DNA of 6,954 nt from Armatimonadota bacterium (GTDB lineage: Bacteria; Armatimonadota; Zipacnadia; Zipacnadales; UBA11051): NCBI GenBank assembly GCA_003542955.1, contig DPJP01000314.1, positions 61,183 to 68,136 on the forward strand, in the 5' to 3' direction. Made by a program: the position numbers and the translations under genes. Of this stretch, positions 1 through 6,954 are shown piece after piece. Each line of letters starts with the position of its first letter. The stretch's first letter is position 1. Under the pieces are notes generated by a model, which saw nothing but the letters and a program-made list of their open reading frames with translations, had not been told where the DNA came from and searched no databases.

Positions 1-320
1 AGTTGCCGGGGGCTCTTGCCGAGAGCATCGGAGCCTTCGAGAATGGGCGGGCGCCCGGCGCGGCCGAGTACGCCGATGCCTGGGCCGACCTGCTTGGCGA
101 ACTGGGGACACTGAAGTACAGACACAACCATCCGGTAGTCGTACTCTGCTCGCCTGCCCAGCGGCCCGCGCTCGCGGCGCTCATCGCCCAGAGCGGCCAG
201 CCCCTGATGGCCGTCGCCTACGACGAGCTTTCGGCCGACTACCGCGTCCAGAGAATACCGGCTCCTACTGAGCCCGAGCCGGCTCAGAGAGCACGTGTTG
301 CCACGGGGATAGAGGAGTGA
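1..320 (+). CDS. flhA: Flagellar biosynthesis protein FlhA, C-terminal fragment (5' truncated by window)
   Basis: This is an open frame entering from the left edge (first whole codon at position 3) and ending at TGA 318-320. The 105 visible residues resemble the end of the FlhA cytoplasmic domain. They include the segment HPVVVLCSPAQRPALAALI (where FlhA proteins usually have VLLCSPxIRxxLxxLxE) and then AVAYDELSADYRVQRI (usually VLSYNEI..v.V..ig). FlhA is a membrane component of the flagellar type III export gate; its cytoplasmic ring docks chaperone-substrate complexes. The final ~18 residues, rich in Pro, Glu and Ala, are a loose tail. The non-flagellar homologues (SctV/InvA) have similar C-termini, but the overlapping sigma-28-type gene downstream favours the flagellar protein. 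The upstream part of the gene, including its transmembrane half, lies outside the window. The motif variants (AYDEL instead of SYNEI) make this a divergent family member. Confidence 0.8.
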   Translation, partial: LPGALAESIGAFENGRAPGAAEYADAWADLLGELGTLKYRHNHPVVVLCSPAQRPALAALIAQSGQPLMAVAYDELSADYRVQRIPAPTEPEPAQRARVATGIEE

Positions 321-1081
321 GCGTCCTGAAGGCCATGGAGAAGCAACCCACCAGGCGGCGGCAGGCCGATGAGGTGCGCGAGGAGCGCATCAAGTCCAAC
401 GCGGACCTGGTCCAGTACATCGTCGGGCGAATCGCCATCAACCTCCCCGATCGCGTCGATCGTGACGATCTCGTGAGCGCCGGCCTCATGGGGCTGATCA
501 AGGCCGCCGACCGCTTCGACGAGAGTCGTGGCATCAAGTTCCGCACGTACGCGAGCAGTGTCATCCGCGGTGAGATCATGGAGTCCCTGCGCGCCAAGGA
601 CTGGGCGCCGCGCTCCGTGCGCCGCAAGGCCCGCGACCTCGCCTCCGTCGTCGGCGAACTCGAAGCCCGCCTGCAACGCCCGCCAACCGATGTCGAGATC
701 GCCGAGGGCCTCGACATCGAGCTGAACGACTACTACACACTGCTTGCCGAGACAAGCGGGGCCAACCTCGTCTCACTGGACGAACTCGTCGACGAGTGGC
801 AGGTTGAGGCCTCCGACGAGTACTCCCAACTGGCCGCCGACGATTCGAGCAACCCCGCGACTGTCATCGACAGGCAGTCGCTGCTGGCAGTGGTTGCCTC
901 CGCGGTGGACCGTCTCCCCGAACGCGAGCGCCTCGTCGTGGGTCTCTACTACCAGGACGAGTTGACGCTGCAGGAGATCGGCCAGGTCATCGGCGTCACG
1001 GAGTCGCGCGTCTGCCAGATCCATACACAGGCTATCACGCGTCTGCGTGCGACCGTGCAGCGCGAACTCTCAATGCCCTGA
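317..1081 (+). CDS. fliA: RNA polymerase sigma factor FliA (sigma-28 / WhiG family)
   Basis: This 254-aa protein has the length and architecture of sigma-28 factors, which direct RNA polymerase to late flagellar and chemotaxis promoters. Region 2 spans about residues 28-100 and contains DDLVSAGLMGLIKAADRFD followed by FRTYASSVIRGEIMESLR and the WAPRSVRRK stretch typical of FliA. Region 3 covers about 105-165 (RPPTDVEIAEGL). Region 4 begins near residue 200 with DRLPERERLVVGLYY and carries the helix-turn-helix at about 216-245 (LTLQEIGQVIGVTESRV). The GTG start overlaps the flhA stop by 4 nt (GTGA), which implies translational coupling. AGGAG at 313-317 sits too close to that GTG, so CTG at 326 or ATG at 335 (residue 7) are alternatives; nothing conserved lies before residue 20. 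The gene directly follows flhA with no flhF or flhG between them. No FlgM anti-sigma gene is visible in the window. Confidence 0.93.
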   Translation: MSVLKAMEKQPTRRRQADEVREERIKSNADLVQYIVGRIAINLPDRVDRDDLVSAGLMGLIKAADRFDESRGIKFRTYASSVIRGEIMESLRAKDWAPRSVRRKARDLASVVGELEARLQRPPTDVEIAEGLDIELNDYYTLLAETSGANLVSLDELVDEWQVEASDEYSQLAADDSSNPATVIDRQSLLAVVASAVDRLPERERLVVGLYYQDELTLQEIGQVIGVTESRVCQIHTQAITRLRATVQRELSMP

Positions 1082-1128
1082 TCCCCCGCGCGGCGCGCCA
1101 ATTCCCACTTCCGCTGCTTCACCTCATG

Positions 1129-1137
1129 TGCTATAAT
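1129..1137 (+). promoter_or_regulatory. Extended -10 housekeeping promoter upstream of the foldase gene
   Basis: TGCTATAAT at 1129-1137 is a perfect consensus -10 hexamer (1132-1137) with a TG extension one base upstream. No good -35 hexamer lies 16-18 bp upstream (TTCCGC at 1109-1114 matches TTGACA poorly), which is usual for extended -10 promoters. Transcription would start near 1143-1145 and leave a leader of about 55 nt before the TTG start at 1200. The site is an AT-rich island in a GC-rich gap, which strengthens the call. It would uncouple the foldase, and perhaps mazG and rqcP, from the flagellar operon. Confidence 0.72.
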
Positions 1138-1182
1138 ACCCTCCGGTTTCTCGTGAGTTCGCCCCTGTCCACCGCATAAGCC

Positions 1183-1189
1183 GAAGGGA
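1183..1189 (+). promoter_or_regulatory. Ribosome binding site that supports the TTG start of the foldase gene
   Basis: GAAGGGA at 1183-1189 lies 10 nt before TTG 1200. The only in-frame ATG nearby (1233) has no Shine-Dalgarno-like sequence before it. Starting there would also remove the sole arginine from the n-region of the signal peptide. Together these favour TTG 1200 as the true start. Confidence 0.6.
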
Positions 1190-1199
1190 ATGTAGCTCT

Positions 1200-2276
1200 T
1201 TGCACACCATAGCACCCGTACGTCAAGCACTCATGTTTGTCGTCCTCGCTGGTATAGCCCTGACCCTCATCGGCTGCGCCAGTCAGCCTGTCGCAGTCGT
1301 CAACGGCACCAAGATCACCAAGGCCGAGTTCTCGAAACGTCTCGAACAGACTTACGGCGAGCAGGTACTCGCCGATCTCATCCTTCGCGCCCTCGTCGAC
1401 GATGCCTTCGCGAAAGCGGGCCTCGTCCTCGAAGACGCCGAGGTCGACGCCGAGATACAGAAAGCGGTCCAGTCAGCCCCGGATCAGGCCGCCTGGCTGC
1501 AGATGCTCGAGTCCAAGGGCATGACCGAGGCCGATTTCCGCGAGTTCATCGTCTTCCACATGAAGGTCCGCAAGCTCGCCACCCAGGGCGTTGACGCCTC
1601 CGAGGAGGCCGTGAAGAAGTTCTTCGCCGAGCACAAGGACGCTTTCGCCCAACCGGAATCGGTTGAGTACTCGATTATCGTGCTCAGCGACAAGGCCCAG
1701 GCGGACAAGATCGCCGGCGACCTCAAGGCCAAGCCCGAGCAGTTCAACGACCTCGCCAGGCAGTACTCGCTGGACAACAGCAGCCGCCAGACCGGGGGGC
1801 GCATGCCGCAGACGCCGGTCGCGCAGCTCCGCCCCGCCGAGCTGCGGCAGGCGCTCGCGAAGGTTGAGGCCGGCAAGATCGTCGGCCCTCTCAGCGCCGA
1901 GGGCGTCTGGTTCCTGGCAAGGCTCGATGCGCACCATGCCTCCAAGCAGCCGAGCTACGAGGAGATTCAGGACCAGGTCAAAGAGGCCTTCCTGATGGAC
2001 AACTCCAAGCAGCAGGATGAACTCATGGCCGAGCTGCGCAAGAGCGCCCAGATCCACATCATCGACGCGAGGTTCCAGAAGCTCGGCGAGTACTTCCAGC
2101 CCGCGACCGACAGCCTGCCGACTTTCGGCTCGGGCGAGGGCGCCGCACCCGCCGGCGGGGGCGCAACGCCTCCGGCAGGGCAGCAACCTCCGGCAGGGCA
2201 GCCCGCTGCACCCGCGGGACAACCTGCCGCTCCTGCGGGCGATCAGCCTGCTGCTCCGGCTACGGGCGGGCAGTAG
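1200..2276 (+). CDS. Lipoprotein peptidyl-prolyl cis-trans isomerase/foldase, PrsA/SurA-like (parvulin family)
   Basis: This 358-aa predicted lipoprotein helps fold exported proteins outside the cytoplasmic membrane. Residues 1-25 form a signal peptide with Arg8 and a hydrophobic core; the lipobox LIGC places the lipidated cysteine at residue 26. Residues about 32-150 resemble the SurA/PrsA N-terminal chaperone domain (VNGTKITKAEFSKRL at its start, then a lysine- and glutamate-rich helical part). Residues about 155-245 form the parvulin-type PpiC domain: VEYSIIVLSDKAQA, FNDLARQYSLDNSSRQTGGRM, and GPLSAEGVWFLARLDAHH. A helical stretch follows to about residue 300. The last ~48 residues are a low-complexity Pro/Ala/Gly/Gln tail with repeated PAGQ units, probably disordered. 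Residues after the cysteine are Ala-Ser, with no Asp that would signal inner-membrane retention in a Lol-type system. A promoter at 1129-1137 suggests independent transcription. Whether the isomerase is catalytically active, or only a chaperone, cannot be told from the sequence. Confidence 0.88.
   Translation: MHTIAPVRQALMFVVLAGIALTLIGCASQPVAVVNGTKITKAEFSKRLEQTYGEQVLADLILRALVDDAFAKAGLVLEDAEVDAEIQKAVQSAPDQAAWLQMLESKGMTEADFREFIVFHMKVRKLATQGVDASEEAVKKFFAEHKDAFAQPESVEYSIIVLSDKAQADKIAGDLKAKPEQFNDLARQYSLDNSSRQTGGRMPQTPVAQLRPAELRQALAKVEAGKIVGPLSAEGVWFLARLDAHHASKQPSYEEIQDQVKEAFLMDNSKQQDELMAELRKSAQIHIIDARFQKLGEYFQPATDSLPTFGSGEGAAPAGGGATPPAGQQPPAGQPAAPAGQPAAPAGDQPAAPATGGQ
2169..2202 (+). repeat. Tandem coding repeat in the lipoprotein tail (PPAGQ units)
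   Basis: A 16-bp sequence, CCTCCGGCAGGGCAGC, occurs at 2169-2184 and again without mismatch at 2187-2202. The 18-bp period equals six codons and encodes PPAGQQ then PPAGQP (residues 324-335). Three degenerate units follow at protein level (AAPAGQP, AAPAGDQP, AAPATGGQ) up to the stop codon. The array stays in frame and makes a flexible tail. Confidence 0.85.
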
Positions 2277-2306
2277 CACCTACGTTTGATAACCGATGAC
2301 AGGATT

Positions 2307-2335
2307 GCAGGCGGCCACCGACCGTGGCCGCCTGC
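2307..2335 (+). promoter_or_regulatory. Perfect 12-bp hairpin between foldase gene and mazG
   Basis: GCAGGCGGCCAC (2307-2318) is the exact reverse complement of GTGGCCGCCTGC (2324-2335), with a 5-nt CGACC loop. It begins 30 nt after the foldase stop and ends 19 nt before the mazG ATG. No T-run follows on the + strand, so it is not a standard intrinsic terminator. It could be an mRNA-stabilising 3' end, a processing or Rho-independent pause element, or a palindromic operator. Its position argues that mazG begins at 2355, not further upstream. Confidence 0.6.
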
Positions 2336-2354
2336 CGGTGCGTACTCGATAGCG

Positions 2355-3128
2355 ATGAATGAAGTCGATCGCCTTGTGGACATCATGGCCCGGTTGCGTG
2401 CACCCGGGGGCTGCCCCTGGGATGCCCAGCAGACCCACCGGGCCCTGCGACCGTACCTGCTCGAGGAGACATACGAAGTCATCGAGGCTCTTGACCGGGG
2501 CGACTTCGACGCCCTCCGCGGGGAGCTTGGCGACCTTCTCCTCCAGATCGTCTTCCACGCCCAGATCGGTTCCGAAGCAGGCGCCTTCGACCTGCAGGCC
2601 ATCGCGCGCAGTATCAACGAGAAGCTCATCCACCGCCACCCCCATGTGTTCGGGGATGTGGAGGTCGACGGCCCGTCACAAGTGCTCGTCAACTGGGAGA
2701 AGCTCAAGCTCGAGGAGAGCGAGAACGCGGACCGCACCTCTGCTCTCGACGGCATCCCGGCCGAGCTGCCGGCGCTGGCCAGGGCCACCAAGATACAGAA
2801 GAAGGCCGCCCGTGTGGGTTTTGACTGGGATGATGCAAGCGGCCCCCGGGCGAAGCTGGATGAGGAACTCGCCGAGCTTGACGAGGCAATCGCCGCCGGT
2901 GACGAACGTGCCATCGAGCACGAACTCGGCGACGTACTCTTCTCAATCTGCAATCTCGCTCGCTTTCTCTCCGCCGACAGCGAGAGCGCGCTGCGTAGCG
3001 CCATCGGCCGCTTCTCGGAGCGCTTTGCGAGGATGGAAACCCTGGCGGGCGAGCAGGGCGTGTCGATGGCCGACCTCGACATCGACGGCCTCGAACGCCT
3101 CTGGCAGCAGGCGAAGGCGGTCGAGTGA
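2355..3128 (+). CDS. mazG: Nucleoside triphosphate pyrophosphohydrolase MazG
   Basis: This 257-aa protein hydrolyses NTPs and dNTPs to the monophosphate and pyrophosphate, cleaning non-canonical nucleotides from the cytoplasmic pool. It has the two-domain layout of full-length MazG (E. coli protein about 263 aa). The N-terminal domain opens with LVDIMARLRAPGGCPWD, a hallmark of the family, and carries the metal-binding EExxE...ExxD set (E37, E38, E41, E57, D60). RHPHVFGD is at 94-101. The C-terminal domain repeats the motif with E170, E171, E174, E190 and D193, the copy known to be catalytic in E. coli MazG. The frame is open upstream to TTG 2286, but the ATG at 2355 matches the family's N-terminus (MNEVDRLV) and the extension would read through the hairpin at 2307-2335. 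No strong ribosome binding site precedes 2355. It is followed by rqcP after 15 nt. Confidence 0.94.
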   Translation: MNEVDRLVDIMARLRAPGGCPWDAQQTHRALRPYLLEETYEVIEALDRGDFDALRGELGDLLLQIVFHAQIGSEAGAFDLQAIARSINEKLIHRHPHVFGDVEVDGPSQVLVNWEKLKLEESENADRTSALDGIPAELPALARATKIQKKAARVGFDWDDASGPRAKLDEELAELDEAIAAGDERAIEHELGDVLFSICNLARFLSADSESALRSAIGRFSERFARMETLAGEQGVSMADLDIDGLERLWQQAKAVE

Positions 3129-3143
3129 ACAGTGGCCGAGACC

Positions 3144-3416
3144 ATGCGCCTTGATACCTACCTGCGGAACTCCGGCATCATACCCCGGCGTTCCCGAGCC
3201 AAGGAGGCGTGCGACGAGGGCCTGGTATCGATAGACGGCAGGACGGCCAAGTCGAGCACGCAGGTATCCGTCGGGCAGATGCTCCAGGTGAGCCTGAGCA
3301 TGCAGACGAGGGAGTACGAGATACTGGACCTGCCGGCCGTGCCCGCCGCCCGCAAGCTCCGCGACCAGTACGCGCGCCTGATCGGCAGCGAGCGCATCGA
3401 GCCGGACCAGTGGTGA
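3144..3416 (+). CDS. rqcP: S4-domain RNA-binding protein RqcP (YabO/Hsp15 family)
   Basis: This 90-aa protein is almost entirely an S4 RNA-binding fold: MRLDTYLRNSGIIPRRSRAKEACDEGLVSIDGRTAKSS at residues 1-38, then VSVGQMLQVSLSMQTREYEIL. It matches Bacillus RqcP (86 aa) in length and in its start MRLDKxL. RqcP binds obstructed 50S subunits with RqcH and promotes poly-alanine tailing of stalled nascent chains (ribosome-associated quality control). ATG 3144 is chosen by family N-terminus; GTG 3132, only 3 nt after the mazG stop, would add MAET and is possible, since neither start has a clear Shine-Dalgarno sequence. The mazG-rqcP order is the Bacillus yabN-yabO order. The related Hsp15 of Gram-negative bacteria is usually longer, with a basic C-terminal tail absent here. 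RqcH itself is not in the window. Confidence 0.88.
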   Translation: MRLDTYLRNSGIIPRRSRAKEACDEGLVSIDGRTAKSSTQVSVGQMLQVSLSMQTREYEILDLPAVPAARKLRDQYARLIGSERIEPDQW

Positions 3417-3438
3417 AGATCGGACATAACGGTACGCC

Positions 3439-3461
3439 GTCCCCGCATCGAGGCGGCGGAC
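3439..3461 (+). other. Imperfect hairpin in the rqcP-ppdK gap
   Basis: GTCCCCGC (3439-3446) can pair with GCGG and GGAC (3453-3456, 3458-3461) with a single bulged C at 3457 and a 6-nt loop. It begins 23 nt after the rqcP stop. There is no following T-run, so termination is uncertain. A second small stem, GCGGG/CCCGC (3505-3509 with 3514-3518), lies just ahead of the ppdK ribosome binding site. I see no confident promoter in the 124-nt gap, although the gap size and the change of function suggest ppdK has its own. Confidence 0.35.
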
Positions 3462-3526
3462 CGACAAGCGCCAATACCGCCCATAGAGTCGACTGCACAT
3501 CGTAGCGGGAATGCCCGCAGCAGCCT

Positions 3527-3533
3527 GAGGAGG
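3527..3533 (+). promoter_or_regulatory. Strong ribosome binding site of ppdK
   Basis: GAGGAGG at 3527-3533 sits 7 nt before ATG 3541, a near-ideal Shine-Dalgarno sequence and spacing. It is the best one in the window, in line with high expression of a central metabolic enzyme, and it fixes the start codon. Confidence 0.85.
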
Positions 3534-3540
3534 ATATGTA

Positions 3541-6954
<3,414 letters not shown>

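Noticed and set aside
1082..1100. GC-rich self-complementary stretch (contains GGCGCGCC) after fliA as a terminator
   Set aside because: The palindromes overlap one another and leave no stable stem with a loop, and there is no T-run.
1139..1188. Possible long-range pairing CCCTCCGG (1139-1146) with CCGAAGGG (1181-1188) hiding the foldase ribosome binding site
   Set aside because: There is one internal mismatch, and the predicted transcript start (about 1143-1145) would remove the first half of the upstream arm, so a riboswitch-like role is not supported.
1473..2279. - strand open frame (268 codons) opposite the foldase gene
   Set aside because: It is leucine/arginine-rich shadow sequence. 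The + strand gene has a signal peptide, lipobox and parvulin domain that account for the region.
2286..2354. N-terminal extension of mazG from TTG 2286 (23 extra residues)
   Set aside because: It would translate the 2307-2335 hairpin, has no ribosome binding site and does not match the MazG N-terminus, whereas ATG 2355 does.

Overview
The window is a high-GC (about 60-65% by eye), densely packed bacterial chromosomal segment with every gene on the + strand. It carries the end of a flagellar gene cluster, a short protein- and nucleotide-housekeeping cluster, and two central carbon metabolism genes. The organism is a flagellated bacterium, probably anaerobic or fermentative because it carries pyruvate phosphate dikinase. 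The mazG-rqcP pairing (yabN-yabO in Bacillus) next to a PrsA/SurA-like lipoprotein foldase recalls Firmicutes and related Terrabacteria. The high GC and unusual gene order fit a less-studied high-GC lineage (for example Armatimonadota- or Chloroflexota-like), but the sequence does not fix the taxon.

Layout. Positions 1-320 hold the C-terminus of the flagellar export protein FlhA, which overlaps by 4 nt the gene for the flagellar sigma factor FliA (317-1081). A 118-nt gap with a convincing extended -10 promoter leads to a TTG-started lipoprotein of the parvulin/SurA type (1200-2276). A 78-nt gap holding a perfect 12-bp hairpin precedes mazG (2355-3128), which is closely followed by the small S4-domain gene rqcP (3144-3416). 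After a 124-nt gap with a strong ribosome binding site comes ppdK (3541-6243, 900 aa). A canonical intrinsic terminator (6258-6306) separates ppdK from eno, enolase (6326 to the window end, truncated there).

How the genes fit together. FlhA and FliA belong to flagellar assembly and late-gene transcription. The lipoprotein foldase, MazG and RqcP are quality-control functions: extracytoplasmic protein folding, clearance of non-canonical NTPs, and rescue of stalled large ribosomal subunits. Enolase produces phosphoenolpyruvate (PEP), and PPDK interconverts PEP + AMP + PPi with pyruvate + ATP + Pi, so the last two genes act on consecutive steps of lower glycolysis. All recognisable catalytic residues are intact. 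I found no mobile element, CRISPR array, tRNA or rRNA, no gene-free stretch over 300 bases, and no clearly new system. The second-look items concern gene order, intergenic hairpins and the repetitive lipoprotein tail.
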